Source: Elainella sp. Prado103
GTDB taxonomy: Bacteria; Cyanobacteriota; Cyanobacteriia; Elainellales; Elainellaceae
Assembly (NCBI GenBank): GCA_025454395.1
Contig: JALOOM010000051.1
Span: 1-64,000 of the forward strand
Direction: 5' to 3'
DNA: 64,000 nt
Part shown: in pieces, positions 8,843 to 18,205 of the stretch
Numbering within the stretch: the first letter of the stretch is position 1
How the letters are laid out: each line of letters starts with the position of its first letter
Translations under genes and position numbers: made by a program
The notes under the pieces: model-generated
Database searches by the model: none
Seen by the model: only the letters and a program-made list of their open reading frames with translations
Told to the model about the DNA's origin: nothing

Positions 8843-9280
8843 GTGAAAAAGTTTCCCTGGTTCTCACTATTATTACTGTTCGCGGCTTACACCACATTTA
8901 GCTGGTTTTTGATCCATGCCACAGCCCCACCCCTTGCCTGGATCGGAGTTTTAAGCTTTACCGTCATCCAGTCCTTGTTACTAACGACTTGGTTTGATAG
9001 CCTCAAGCGCTTTGTCCGGCTCTGGTTACGATCGGATATCGGCTACTTTACACTCATCATGGTCTTTGCACTTGGCTCCACCGGCATTCTGGTTTGGTTT
9101 AAGACGTTTGGCTACTTTCTAGTCCTCATCGCAGCCGAAGTACTCACAAGATTAGAGTTGCAAAATGCCGGATTCACTAGGATTCAAGCTCTATTTCTCC
9201 TCACACTATTTTCACTGGCAGGGCTAGCCACAGGTTGGGCGGCCAGCGAAAATCCCCTGTTTAGACCCACGATTTCGTAG
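8843..9280 (+). CDS. Small integral membrane protein, unknown function
   Basis: This 145-aa protein begins MKKFPWFSLLLLFAAYTTFS. It has about four hydrophobic helices (residues of about 5-22, 30-48, 65-98 and 118-135) and few charges. I do not recognise a named family. The start ATG is at 8843, 44 bp after the LpxB-related gene, so the two may share an operon and an envelope-lipid role; that link is inference only. Confidence 0.7.
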   Translation: MKKFPWFSLLLLFAAYTTFSWFLIHATAPPLAWIGVLSFTVIQSLLLTTWFDSLKRFVRLWLRSDIGYFTLIMVFALGSTGILVWFKTFGYFLVLIAAEVLTRLELQNAGFTRIQALFLLTLFSLAGLATGWAASENPLFRPTIS

Positions 9281-9330
9281 CATTCTCGCCCCTATCTCAG
9301 TCACTGGCTCTCTCCAGATCAGCTTCAGAG

Positions 9331-9360
9331 AATCTCCAGAAATCTCCAGAAATCTCCAGG
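9331..9360. repeat. 10-bp tandem repeat, 3 copies
   Basis: aatctccaga, aatctccaga, aatctccagg lie between convergent genes. Confidence 0.9.
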
Positions 9361-9400
9361 AAAAAAGCTGACTGCCAACTTTGCTTTACGCTTGCAGCCA
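9361..9400 (-). terminator. Probable intrinsic terminator of the rpsP-KH-phoH cluster
   Basis: Read on the minus strand, TGGCTGCAA pairs with TTGGCAGTCA (one bulged G), followed by GC and a run of six T. It lies 20 bp past the phoH stop codon. Confidence 0.6.
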
Positions 9401-9419
9401 TCTCAGCCTTAACAACAGA

Positions 9420-10391
9420 CTACCGGCGAGGTTCACTCGTCTTTTCAAAATCTTCGTATGCCGCCACAATACGCTGCACCAGCGGGTGCCGTACCACATC
9501 AGCTTTTGTGAGCTGACAGAAAGCAATCCCTTCTACATTTTGCAGAATTCTTTGTGCAACAGATAATCCTGACTGTTGGTAAGACGGTAAATCCGTTTGG
9601 GTCGTATCGCCTGTCACCACCATACGCGATCGAAATCCCATGCGAGTCAACACCATTTTCATTTGGGCAGGTGTCGTATTTTGAGCCTCGTCCAAAATGA
9701 CAAACGCATTGTTCAGGGTGCGTCCCCGCATGTAGGCCAGGGGAGCCACTTCGATCACGCCCCGTTCCATCAAGCTGGGAATCTTCTCGGCATCCATCAT
9801 TTCGTAGAGGGCATCATAGAGAGGACGCAGATAAGGATTCACCTTCTGTTGCAGATCGCCCGGCAGAAAACCCAGCTTCTCACCCGCTTCGACGGCCGGA
9901 CGAGTTAGAATGAGCCGTTCAAACTGGCTGGAGAGCAGGGCTTGCACAGCCACAACTGCGGCCAGAAAGGTTTTGCCTGTCCCAGCGGGGCCCGTACAAA
10001 AAATCAGATCCTGAGTCTGTAACGCCTGGATATACTGGCGCTGGCGGAAGGTTTTAGCCCGAATCTCATCACCTCGACGGGTGCGAGCTACCACATTACG
10101 CTGCAATGCCTGCAATTCTGCTTGGCGATCGGTATTCAAGGCATGACGCGCCGTGAGAATATCGACGCTTGAAACTTGCTGCCCTTGTCCCCAGTAGGGC
10201 TCCAACGAGCGCACTAAAGCTGCGGCTAACTCGACTTGCGATTCCAAACCAGAAACATGCAAAGATTGCCCACGCAGAACCAGGGCAGCACCCGTCTGCT
10301 GAGCCAAAAATTTGAGATTTTCTTCCTGAAACCCTACTAACGCAATGGCACTGGCAGGACTGGGAAACTCGATCGTCAGATTGGTAGTCAT
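9420..10391 (-). CDS. phoH: PhoH family ATPase
   Basis: This 323-aa protein has an N-terminal KH-like region (about 1-65) and the PhoH ATPase domain. Walker A is GPAGTGKT at 134-141 and Walker B is VILDEAQ at 231-237; RPAVEAGEKLGFLPGDL is the family signature. PhoH-type proteins (PhoL/YbeZ) couple ATP hydrolysis to RNA metabolism and ribosome maturation. The order rpsP, KH protein, phoH on one strand supports a role in RNA or ribosome work. The gene begins 80 bp after the KH-protein stop codon. ATG 10391 gives the usual N-terminus. Confidence 0.93.
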   Translation of the reverse strand: MTTNLTIEFPSPASAIALVGFQEENLKFLAQQTGAALVLRGQSLHVSGLESQVELAAALVRSLEPYWGQGQQVSSVDILTARHALNTDRQAELQALQRNVVARTRRGDEIRAKTFRQRQYIQALQTQDLIFCTGPAGTGKTFLAAVVAVQALLSSQFERLILTRPAVEAGEKLGFLPGDLQQKVNPYLRPLYDALYEMMDAEKIPSLMERGVIEVAPLAYMRGRTLNNAFVILDEAQNTTPAQMKMVLTRMGFRSRMVVTGDTTQTDLPSYQQSGLSVAQRILQNVEGIAFCQLTKADVVRHPLVQRIVAAYEDFEKTSEPRR

Positions 10392-10471
10392 GCCCCTCCG
10401 GGCAAGGCAGGAGATTTTAAGTGAGCCACATTCAAGTCAGCAAGCAACAGGAGCGTTAGAATCAGCGATGC

Positions 10472-10870
10472 CTAATGTCGAGTCGGCGGACGACGGGAGA
10501 ACCGGGGGCGAGGCGATCGCTCAGAGTCCGCATCACGAGACCCTAACCCTGTAGACTGGCTACCAAACACTTCCAAGTGGGCTGAATGTCCTGCCGCTTG
10601 AGCAACGGCCTGCAAAACAGTTCGCACCGCTTGAATGTTACGGCCACCTCGCCCAAACACACGACCCTTATCTTCACCTTCAAAAGCAACCCGGATTAAC
10701 ACGCGCTGCGTCCGAGGCGACATTTCACAATCTACCCGTAGAGCATTGGGAGAATCGAGAAAAGGTTGCACCAAGTAGCGCACCAATCGAGTGTAATCAG
10801 GCAATGGGGTTGAAGCAAGAGAGACGTTCAAGTCAGGCACCGTTAGGGTTTTGTCGCGATCGTACGTCAT
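10472..10870 (-). CDS. KH-domain RNA-binding protein (KhpA-like)
   Basis: This 132-aa protein has a single KH domain over residues of about 30-105. The GRGGRNIQ loop (73-80) is the GxxG RNA-binding signature. The C-terminal 25 residues are basic and probably disordered (RSPRPRFSRRPPTRH). KhpA-type proteins bind structured RNA. It lies between rpsP (22 bp upstream) and phoH, an arrangement that fits a translation or ribosome-maturation operon. ATG 10870 is the only good start. Confidence 0.88.
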   Translation of the reverse strand: MTYDRDKTLTVPDLNVSLASTPLPDYTRLVRYLVQPFLDSPNALRVDCEMSPRTQRVLIRVAFEGEDKGRVFGRGGRNIQAVRTVLQAVAQAAGHSAHLEVFGSQSTGLGSRDADSERSPRPRFSRRPPTRH

Positions 10871-10892
10871 TAAATCAGAGACTCAGAGGGGT

Positions 10893-11144
10893 TTAAGCGC
10901 GTACCCGTTGTTGCAGCACGTTAGCTTTCTCTAAAATACGGCGAACTGTTCTGGTCGGCTGCGCTCCTTGCTGAAGCCGCTTTTCCACAGCCTCCGTATT
11001 CAGCTTCACCTCGTCCGTTCTGGGGTTGTAGTAGCCTAGCTCTTCTAGCGGGCGACCATCCCGGCGCGCATCACTACTAATGGCCACAATTCGGTAGCTC
11101 GCCTCAAATTTCTTGCCGAACCGCTTCAAGCGCAATTTGATCAT
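10893..11144 (-). CDS. rpsP: 30S ribosomal protein S16
   Basis: The 83-aa product [20 protein letters not shown]...[17 protein letters not shown] is a canonical bS16. An in-frame extension upstream to 11231 is not part of the protein; ATG 11144 matches the family N-terminus. S16 binds 16S rRNA early in 30S assembly. It is the first gene of the rpsP-KH-phoH cluster. The signal recognition gene ffh, often found upstream, is not present here. Confidence 0.97.
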   Translation of the reverse strand: MIKLRLKRFGKKFEASYRIVAISSDARRDGRPLEELGYYNPRTDEVKLNTEAVEKRLQQGAQPTRTVRRILEKANVLQQRVRA

Positions 11145-11282
11145 GCCTGAAAAGTTTGCTCCAGTTATATAGGGTAAATTTTGACCTTTCCAATCATAGC
11201 GCAGACAAAAACCGGATGAATAGCCCCTCAACCGAATTCATGCGGATAATTCGTGCCGTGATCGCCGTACTGGATCCTGGTT

Positions 11283-13286
11283 TCAAACGAAAGCCTCATC
11301 ATTGATCGCATAATGCTGCGTTGGGATCAATTCCCAAGTGCCATTCGGATTAAGTTCTAAAACAAAGTCGTGGTGTTTCAGTAAGCTGGCTCGATGCCCA
11401 ACGCTAACATAAGTGATTCCTATATCACGCAGCTTGGCATACAGGAAGCGTTCATTGGTTAAATCCAAAGCGCTGGTTGCTTCATCCAAAATCGCGTAGC
11501 GAGGACGAGCCAACAGAAGACGAGCAAAAGCCAGCCGCTGTTGCTCTCCCAACGACAAGACATCTGCCCAATCCAGCTCAATCTCAAAACCGCCAATCCG
11601 ATCGGGTAAATCAGCCAAATTCGCTTGCTGAAGAACATCGATCAGTTTTGTTTCGTTGATCTCACGATTGACTCGCGGATACAGCAATTGCTCCCGCAAC
11701 GTTCCCAACACCATGTAAGGACGCTGGGGTAAAAACAGCATTTTGGCCAAATCCGGTCGGGTAATATGCCCCGTTCCCGTATTCCATAAACCCGCAATGG
11801 CCCGTAACAAAGAGCTTTTGCCCACCCCACTCTGACCCACAATCACCAGACTTTGCTCCGGTTGCAGTTCTAGCGAGAGCTGCTTGAGGAGAGTTCGTTG
11901 TCCTTTAGGGGTCGAGAGGGAAACCTGATCTAAAATAATCTGGTCATCAGTACGAGTTTGGATCGCGTTCGTGAGTTCGGCGAGGGGTTGATCTTGGGCA
12001 TCTAGGGCTTCTGTAAAGGTTTCCAGGCGGTTAATCCCGGCAGCAAATGCACTCAACTGGTTAATTTGCAACACCACTAAGGCAAATGCTTCAAAGATTT
12101 GGCTAAACGCAAAGCCTGCCTGGGAGATATCGCCAAACCGGATCTGTTCATTAAAGTACATCGGTGCCAAAATCACTGAAGGCAAAATGTAGGTGGCATA
12201 ACGATAGGGAGTGCGAAAGAAGGCCAGATTTCGCTGCCAACCAATCAGGAAATTAAAATTGCGCAACACTTCGACAAAGCGACGGCGCAGTTGCCCTTGT
12301 TCTTGGGCTTCACCCTGGTAAAAGGCGATCGATTCTGCATTATCTCGAACATGCACCAAGCCATAACGAAAGTCTGCTTCCCGTTTGAGTTGATTGAAAT
12401 TCAGCGTGATTAGTTTTCGGCCAAATAGCCCTGCCACGGCTGTACCGACTACCGCATAGCTAATCAGAAAAATCGCCAGAAAAGAGGAGATTGACCAGAG
12501 AATTCCGGTGAAGGAAATCACATCAATCACTGCCCCCAGAAGCAGCAATAGGAATGTGAGGCTGGTTGCGGTAAAGGATTTAATATCCTCGGCAATTCGC
12601 TGATCTGGGTTATCAATATCTTCTTCAAAATTGATTTCGTAGTAAGCCCGCTTGTGAAAATACTTGTCTAGAAATTTTTGGGTCATCCAATCCCGCCAGC
12701 GCAGCCCCAATAATTCCTGGGTGTAGCCGTAAAAGACAACGATCGGGGTTGCTGCAACAAATACACCGGCATAAACAAAGAAGAAGCGCCAGAAGGTCGA
12801 AACATCTCGTTCCGATAACGCCGTCGTGAAAAAATTCCCGACATAGCTGATGATTACATTCATGCCACTGACGGCAAGTGATAGCAACAGCAAGACTCCT
12901 AAAAATGCCCACTGTGGCCAGCGAGGCAAAATTTGTCGCCGCACCAGCCAAAAGACTAGCAGGGGAATGAGCAGAGCCGCAAGCACAATGCCAATTAGGG
13001 GAGAACCGAACACCGCCTGTACAATTCCCACCAATCCTCCAGCCGTGTTGCTCATGAAGTCGGGGAAAATGGCTTGGAGTAGTAACACCCCACCACTGAC
13101 CAGCAAAAATAGGAGGGCAAACAAGAAGACAATCAGCAGCGCCAGTAAGCCAAAAAAAGCCTTACCACTGTTGGGGGCACTGGGATACCAGTAAGGCTGA
13201 GCGATCGCGACAAAGCGATTCCAGAGCTGGCGATCAAATCGACTGAGCCGATTCAGAGACGGACGGAATGAGGGTACTGCGGTCAT
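11283..13286 (-). CDS. ABC transporter, SbmA/YddA-type fused permease and ATPase
   Basis: This 667-aa fused half-transporter has a long N-terminal membrane domain (roughly residues 40-440, about six to eight helices) of the ABC_membrane_2 type, then a nucleotide-binding domain. Walker A is GQSGVGKSS at 484-492, the signature is LSLGEQQ at 577-583 and Walker B is ILDEATSALD at about 599-608. Homologues (peroxisomal ABCD proteins, bacterial YddA, Rv1819c-like) move fatty acyl compounds, peptides or cobalamin, so the substrate cannot be assigned. It should dimerise in the inner or thylakoid membrane. It sits alone, with 135 bp to the DUF72 gene upstream. Confidence 0.88.
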   Translation of the reverse strand: MTAVPSFRPSLNRLSRFDRQLWNRFVAIAQPYWYPSAPNSGKAFFGLLALLIVFLFALLFLLVSGGVLLLQAIFPDFMSNTAGGLVGIVQAVFGSPLIGIVLAALLIPLLVFWLVRRQILPRWPQWAFLGVLLLLSLAVSGMNVIISYVGNFFTTALSERDVSTFWRFFFVYAGVFVAATPIVVFYGYTQELLGLRWRDWMTQKFLDKYFHKRAYYEINFEEDIDNPDQRIAEDIKSFTATSLTFLLLLLGAVIDVISFTGILWSISSFLAIFLISYAVVGTAVAGLFGRKLITLNFNQLKREADFRYGLVHVRDNAESIAFYQGEAQEQGQLRRRFVEVLRNFNFLIGWQRNLAFFRTPYRYATYILPSVILAPMYFNEQIRFGDISQAGFAFSQIFEAFALVVLQINQLSAFAAGINRLETFTEALDAQDQPLAELTNAIQTRTDDQIILDQVSLSTPKGQRTLLKQLSLELQPEQSLVIVGQSGVGKSSLLRAIAGLWNTGTGHITRPDLAKMLFLPQRPYMVLGTLREQLLYPRVNREINETKLIDVLQQANLADLPDRIGGFEIELDWADVLSLGEQQRLAFARLLLARPRYAILDEATSALDLTNERFLYAKLRDIGITYVSVGHRASLLKHHDFVLELNPNGTWELIPTQHYAINDEAFV

Positions 13287-13421
13287 TCAGCGTGGGGTTG
13301 GATAGGATTAGCGAAAGTCGTTTCATTATTTTAAGGGGCAAAATTCTAAAGTGCGCGAGGCGACCTGGAGACCGATCGCCAAAACCAATCTCCCAACGGC
13401 TCTACACTGCCCAATCCATCA

Positions 13422-14276
13422 TCAAAACAGGCTGAGCTGCGAGGTGGGCGGATCCACGCTGTCCCAAGGTAACGGGGGCACTGGAATAAATTGTTGCTCC
13501 AACTGATGTTGAAACCAGCGAGCAGTCCCCGGAGAGTGGCTTTCGATCGGACAATGCACAAAGAAATAGATCTCTTGTCCTTGCTGTAACCAGGTCTGAA
13601 CTTGACTAGCCCAACCGTTGAGATAGGGCTGATTCAATTGGCGATCGGGATGGCTGATGTAGCGAATCACCGTGAATGGAGCAGTCACCACGGGTTGTAG
13701 CGGCACTCTGGGCTTCCGGCGTTCAGATTCCCGTTGAGGATCGTCCTCACATTCGTAGATCGGACGAGTATCTAATAAAACCCTTGCTACCCCAAATCGA
13801 GCCAGTAGTTGGTTCAGCCGCTCGGCATGGATGGGTTGGAACCAGTCTAAATGGCGTACCTCTATCCCTAAGGCAACCTCTGGATGGGGAAACCCCACTA
13901 GAAATTGGCTCAAATCTTCTAGGGCAGCCGGACTGTACCGGGGAGGCAACTGAGCAAAGACACAACCGAGTCGATCGCCCAATCCTTGCATACGCTGCAA
14001 AAAGTCCCGAGTTTGGGGCAGCATGGGTGCTAATGCGCCTTGATGAGTCAGGCTGCGCGGCAACTTGGGGCAAAACTTGAACCCTGCTGGAGTCGCTGCG
14101 GCCCAACGCTGCACCGTTGCTGGATCAGGAATGGAATAAAACGTGGTGTTGCCCTCAACACTTGTAAAGCGACGACTGTAAAGCGGCAAAAAATCAGTAG
14201 CGCGACTTCCAGGGGGAAACAGCTCACCGATCCAATCTTTGTAAGCCCAGACAGCGCAGCCTAAGCGGAAGGTCAT
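13422..14276 (-). CDS. DUF72 (YecE-like) protein
   Basis: This 284-aa protein has family hallmarks at the start (RLGCAVWAYKDWIGELFPPG, then FTSVEGNTTFYSIPDP) and a TIM-barrel-like alternation through the middle (FAQLPPRYSP, VALGIEVRHLDWF, RVLLDTRPIY). The YFFVHCP segment near residue 239 matches the conserved end of the fold. DUF72 proteins have no settled biochemical function. The start ATG 14276 is clear. The gene follows the histidine kinase at 14316 by 39 bp on the same strand, so co-transcription is possible. Confidence 0.88.
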   Translation of the reverse strand: MTFRLGCAVWAYKDWIGELFPPGSRATDFLPLYSRRFTSVEGNTTFYSIPDPATVQRWAAATPAGFKFCPKLPRSLTHQGALAPMLPQTRDFLQRMQGLGDRLGCVFAQLPPRYSPAALEDLSQFLVGFPHPEVALGIEVRHLDWFQPIHAERLNQLLARFGVARVLLDTRPIYECEDDPQRESERRKPRVPLQPVVTAPFTVIRYISHPDRQLNQPYLNGWASQVQTWLQQGQEIYFFVHCPIESHSPGTARWFQHQLEQQFIPVPPLPWDSVDPPTSQLSLF

Positions 14277-14315
14277 GGATGTAGAAACCAGAAGAAGTTA
14301 GAAGAAACCCGCAGA

Positions 14316-15911
14316 TCAAGCTGGATAAAGCAAGGCATTGCTGGGTGAAATTGGAGTTTTGGCAAGCGTTGCTGCGGCTTCACTGGAGACGGGCTGAACA
14401 CTTTGAGCGTTGGGCTGTTTCACAGGTAACTCGATCCAAAACTCAGTCCCCTCACCAGGCTGAGAATAGCATTGCAGTTCTCCGCCATGATTTTTCACAA
14501 TAATGTCATAGCTGATCGAAAGCCCTAGACCCGTCCCTTTCCCAGCGGGCTTGGTGGTATAGAACGGTTCAAACAATCTTGCTTGCTGCACGGGAGGAAT
14601 TCCCAAGCCATTGTCTGCAATGCAGAGGATCGCTCGCGGTTGACCACCCTGAGGATCAGGGATGTACAGGGTGCGAATGGTAATTTGGGGAGGGGCTTGC
14701 CGATCGCCCTCCAGCAGCGAGGGAGCAGCCGCTTTCTCCTCTAGGGCATCAATCGCATTACTCAAGAGATTCATTAGCACTTGATTAATCTGATTGGTAT
14801 AGCAATCGACTAAGGGCAAATCTCCATAGTCGCAGTGAACCTGAATGCCACGCGAGGTAGACTTGGGTTTCAAACGATGCTGTAAAAGTAACAGTGTGCT
14901 ATCGATTCCCTCATGCAAATTAGTTGGCTGCATTTCAACTGCGTCTGACCGCGAAAAGTTGCGTAATGATAGCACGAGTTGACAGATTCGATCGCCTCCC
15001 AATTTCATCGAGGACAGCAGCTTGGGGAAATCTTCGACTAGAAAGTCGAGATCGATCGCTTGCAGGTATTTTGTCAGCTCAGAACTAGGAGAGTGATATT
15101 CCTGCTGATAGCGATCCAGTAAGTCAATCAACTGTTGGGCATACTGGTTTGCATAATTGAGATTGCCACAGATGAAGTTGACCGGGTTGTTGATTTCATG
15201 GGCAATTCCAGCAATCAGTTGCCCCAAACTCGACAGTTTTTCACTTTGCACCAACTGGGCCTGGCTAGCCTTCAGTTGCGTAAGCGCTTCAGAGAGTTCT
15301 TGTGCTTGGCGGTGAGTTTGACTAAATAGCTCAGCCTGTTTCAGCGCAACTGCTAACTGGGCAGCAATATCCGTCGCAAAGGTAACTTCCTCAGGCTGCC
15401 AAGGACGCGGGCAAGTACATTGATGGATGCAGAGCAACCCCCATAGCTGGGTTCCTTGCATCAACGGCAAGACGAGATTTGCACGCACCTGAAACCGGCT
15501 CAGTGCTTCCACATGACAGTCTTGCAATCCGGCTGTGTAGATATCGGCGATGGCTAAAAACCGGCCTTGTTGATAGTGGATCGCATACTCTTCGCCAAAG
15601 CAGCGATCATGCATTCGAGCAGAAAGCACAGAAGGAATTCCTGGCAAACAAGCTTCCGAGACAAACTCGCCGCTCATCCATTGGGAGTCTCCCTGAAACC
15701 GAAAAATTCCGACTCGATCGACCCCTAGAAACTGTCGAACCTCCTGAACTGCAACCCGAAAAATAGTCTCTAAATCAAGGGTATCGCGGATTTTGCCAAC
15801 CACCCGAAACAGGGCTTGATAGCGTTCCTGTATTGCTTCACTGCCGATCGGTTGGGCTATGGGCTCAGAGTAGAGCGCTAGCGACTTATCTGCCAAATTG
15901 TGAAAATTCAT
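14316..15911 (-). CDS. GAF-domain sensor histidine kinase
   Basis: The 531-aa product has a GAF domain (about 30-190; VDRVGIFRFQGDSQW, CHVEALSRFQVRANLVLP) like those of phytochrome-type sensors. It lacks the bilin-binding Cys-His context, so chromophore binding is not supported. A coiled linker leads to the phospho-acceptor helix (GIAHEINNPVNF) and a HATPase domain with N box (NLLSNAID), G1 (DNGLGIPP) and G2 (GKGTGLGLSIS). No membrane segments are seen, so it is a cytosolic kinase. It is an orphan without an adjacent response regulator. ATG 15911 is used; a TTG at 15971 would add 20 unconserved residues. Confidence 0.88.
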   Translation of the reverse strand: MNFHNLADKSLALYSEPIAQPIGSEAIQERYQALFRVVGKIRDTLDLETIFRVAVQEVRQFLGVDRVGIFRFQGDSQWMSGEFVSEACLPGIPSVLSARMHDRCFGEEYAIHYQQGRFLAIADIYTAGLQDCHVEALSRFQVRANLVLPLMQGTQLWGLLCIHQCTCPRPWQPEEVTFATDIAAQLAVALKQAELFSQTHRQAQELSEALTQLKASQAQLVQSEKLSSLGQLIAGIAHEINNPVNFICGNLNYANQYAQQLIDLLDRYQQEYHSPSSELTKYLQAIDLDFLVEDFPKLLSSMKLGGDRICQLVLSLRNFSRSDAVEMQPTNLHEGIDSTLLLLQHRLKPKSTSRGIQVHCDYGDLPLVDCYTNQINQVLMNLLSNAIDALEEKAAAPSLLEGDRQAPPQITIRTLYIPDPQGGQPRAILCIADNGLGIPPVQQARLFEPFYTTKPAGKGTGLGLSISYDIIVKNHGGELQCYSQPGEGTEFWIELPVKQPNAQSVQPVSSEAAATLAKTPISPSNALLYPA

Positions 15912-16180
15912 ATCAGTTGACACCCGATAGAAGCAAGAGCAGCGGTTTGGTGGACTTAGCAGAACAGCCAATCTGAATTCTGTTCGATTGGGGCGGGGAG
16001 CGTTACAGTCGCAAAATCAGTCATAACTTCCGTCGCACGAGCCAATCTGAATCGATCGCTGATTCTAGCTGGAGAAAATTTCTGCTGAAGAAAGTTGGAT
16101 ACGTCGGATAGAGGGCTAAATGTACGGACTAGATATACAGGACTAGATACATCGTTCAACAATGCTCAAACCAAGCATTA

Positions 16181-16212
16181 TGAGCTGCGCATTTGAGCTG
16201 CGCATTTGAGCT
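16181..16212. repeat. 13-bp tandem repeat, 2.5 copies
   Basis: The unit tgagctgcgcatt is at 16181-16193 and 16194-16206, with a partial third copy. Confidence 0.9.
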
Positions 16213-16243
16213 TCCATGTAAGCACCCATTCGCGTTCCCTCTC

Positions 16244-16275
16244 AGTTACTGAGTCGAGTAAGTTACTGAGTCAAG
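16244..16275. repeat. 17-bp tandem duplication
   Basis: agttactgagtcgagta is followed by agttactgagtcaag. Confidence 0.85.
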
Positions 16276-16548
16276 CCACAACTCAGGGATGGCAGTAACC
16301 TGTCAGTCAATCAACGGCTAACAGAAGTATGGCAAATGAATCACGGCAGCGTAACTCGTCAAAACCCTGAGATTGATGGCTACCACCCAAAACTAAATTT
16401 ACGTAAAAATCGGGAATCGGCTTGTCTGCAATTCCCCCTGCACTGATGCCAACACAGCTTCAGGCAAGCTTTAAAACTTACTCCGATCGATCAATTCCTG
16501 GGTTCTCTTCAATCTTCTCGCCAATTGAGCAACTGCTGCTTCAGAGAT

Positions 16549-17844
16549 TTACTTCAGAGATTTGCGCTTGACACCTGTAAAATCGGCACCAGCCACAACT
16601 GCACCCGTGTAAGCTCCCGTTGTGTAATCTGGAATGTCAGTTTTCGTACGAGGAGATGCGGTTGTCACTGATCCATAAAACAGTTTGGCTCCCATCAGGT
16701 CGGAACCAGCCAGCACTGCGCCACAGAGGATCGTCCGGGTAAAATTAGCTTTCACCAGATCGCAATTCCGTAAATTGGCGCGAATCAGGTTAATGTCACT
16801 TAGATCAGTCCATCGCAGATCAGTGCCTGAGAGATCGGCATTGGCTAACATCACCCCCAAATCAATCACTCGCACTCCGTAGTTGCGATCCTCCGCATAA
16901 CCACCGCGACCATCTAGAATCGCCCGTCCTAACCGCCGATCCCGCTTCAAGGGGCTCAAGAGACGCGATCGAGAAAGAAATCTTAAGACCTTTGCCTTAC
17001 CACCAGCATCCACACTACTGAGAATCGCCGCCGTTCGCCCCTCAGCAATCGCCCGTTCCTGCGGCCAATCTTCCAGCAATCCTTCTTCATCCAGCACCAA
17101 TTCCGAAATCCCTTGAAAATAGGAATCGATCGTTTGCTGCTGCGTAATCATATTTTGTTGGATGGTCAAATCTTTTGAAATAATGTACTGCCTCCAGGCA
17201 ATATAGACAGCTAACACTGCGATCAAAATCTGCCCCAGTGCCCCGAAGACTTCACCCGATGCACCGATCGCATCCCAATTCAATTGTTGATACCACTGAC
17301 TGAAGACAATCCCGAGGCCACTGAGTTGGACTAAACTCAATCCAGCCGTAGTTATACCGATCAGGCTAACCAGCAAGAGCCGCTCCTGCGGAGTCATAAA
17401 CTGCGTCAGCACTTGCCACAGACCAGCCCACAGGATTCGTATTGACAAGAGTAAGGTGACTGCTGTCCCGGCAAAAGCCAACCAGAAATTACCGATCGAT
17501 AGACCCACAACCATCACCACAATGGCAAGCAGAATCAACAGATCGATCGGTGGTATCGGTTTAGTGCGGGTATAGAGCGGTAATCCCACTTCACGGCTAG
17601 CAACATTTTCTGATTCAGCTTTTGCAACTTTTGCAACGATCGGAGTGCCCGGTGCCATCCGAGATGCTTCAGGTTCAGCCGCTGCTGCCCAGTCAGATTG
17701 CTGCTCGAATTGTTGCCCGATTGGCTGCTCGATTGGAACAGAAACTGCCGTGGGATCAAATTCTACTTCAGGATTCCAGGGTTGAGGATCGGGATAGGAA
17801 GCGGGATAGGATGCAGCCGAGGGACGCTTAGAATCTGAAGTCAT
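16549..17844 (-). CDS. Membrane protein with C-terminal pentapeptide repeats
   Basis: The 431-aa product has a disordered N-terminus rich in P, S and E, three to four membrane helices (about residues 95-230, including LLILLAIVVMVVGLSIGNFWL) and a cytosolic helical region (IISKDLTIQQNMITQQQTI). It ends in pentapeptide repeats of the A(D/N)Lxx type (ANADLSGTDLRWTDL, ANLRNCDLVKANF, GADFTGV). Such repeats form a right-handed beta-helix. The LDEEGLLEDWPQERAIAEGRT region is typical of cyanobacterial pentapeptide membrane proteins. Function is unknown. ATG 17844 is chosen over a TTG 9 bp upstream. No operon partner is seen. Confidence 0.85.
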   Translation of the reverse strand: MTSDSKRPSAASYPASYPDPQPWNPEVEFDPTAVSVPIEQPIGQQFEQQSDWAAAAEPEASRMAPGTPIVAKVAKAESENVASREVGLPLYTRTKPIPPIDLLILLAIVVMVVGLSIGNFWLAFAGTAVTLLLSIRILWAGLWQVLTQFMTPQERLLLVSLIGITTAGLSLVQLSGLGIVFSQWYQQLNWDAIGASGEVFGALGQILIAVLAVYIAWRQYIISKDLTIQQNMITQQQTIDSYFQGISELVLDEEGLLEDWPQERAIAEGRTAAILSSVDAGGKAKVLRFLSRSRLLSPLKRDRRLGRAILDGRGGYAEDRNYGVRVIDLGVMLANADLSGTDLRWTDLSDINLIRANLRNCDLVKANFTRTILCGAVLAGSDLMGAKLFYGSVTTASPRTKTDIPDYTTGAYTGAVVAGADFTGVKRKSLK

Positions 17845-17896
17845 AGAGTTCAAAGATCGAGTTAATGAGGCACAAGTAAACGCCTGCCTTCACTTA

Positions 17897-17927
17897 GGAT
17901 AATCTTGTTCACTGGATAATCTTGTTC
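17897..17927. repeat. 17-bp tandem duplication
   Basis: ggataatcttgttcact is followed by ggataatcttgttc, in the 360-bp divergent gap between 17844 and 18206. Confidence 0.85.
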
Positions 17928-18205
17928 CCGCACTCCTGCCTAGCGGGTGTCTTGCGGTAAATTTACTTTCTGCTGAAATTGATTGAGTCCGATCGGGGAA
18001 TGTGTTCTAGAATCTCTGCGTGTAAAGAGCATCATCCCAGGTTCCCACCCCAGGGTAGGACAATTGCAACGCATTGATTTTGCAGTTTGTGGTTTCAATG
18101 CACCAAAATTCTCTGCTTGGGTTATCTTTTACTAAATCATTTTGGTATAGAAAAATTTGCAACGCTGAGCAAAGCGGCTGCTTGAGTGGAGTGGAGTGGA
18201 AATTA

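Larger units (their letters stand above)
15912..16548. other. Intergenic region with tandem duplications
   Basis: No supported gene. A 68-codon frame at 15956-16162 has only a TTG start and no family. The stretch holds a 13-bp repeat (16181-16212) and a 17-bp duplication (16244-16275). Confidence 0.5.

Noticed and set aside
15956-16162. Minus-strand 68-codon frame upstream of the histidine kinase
   Set aside because: Only a TTG start and no family; codon use is not convincing.
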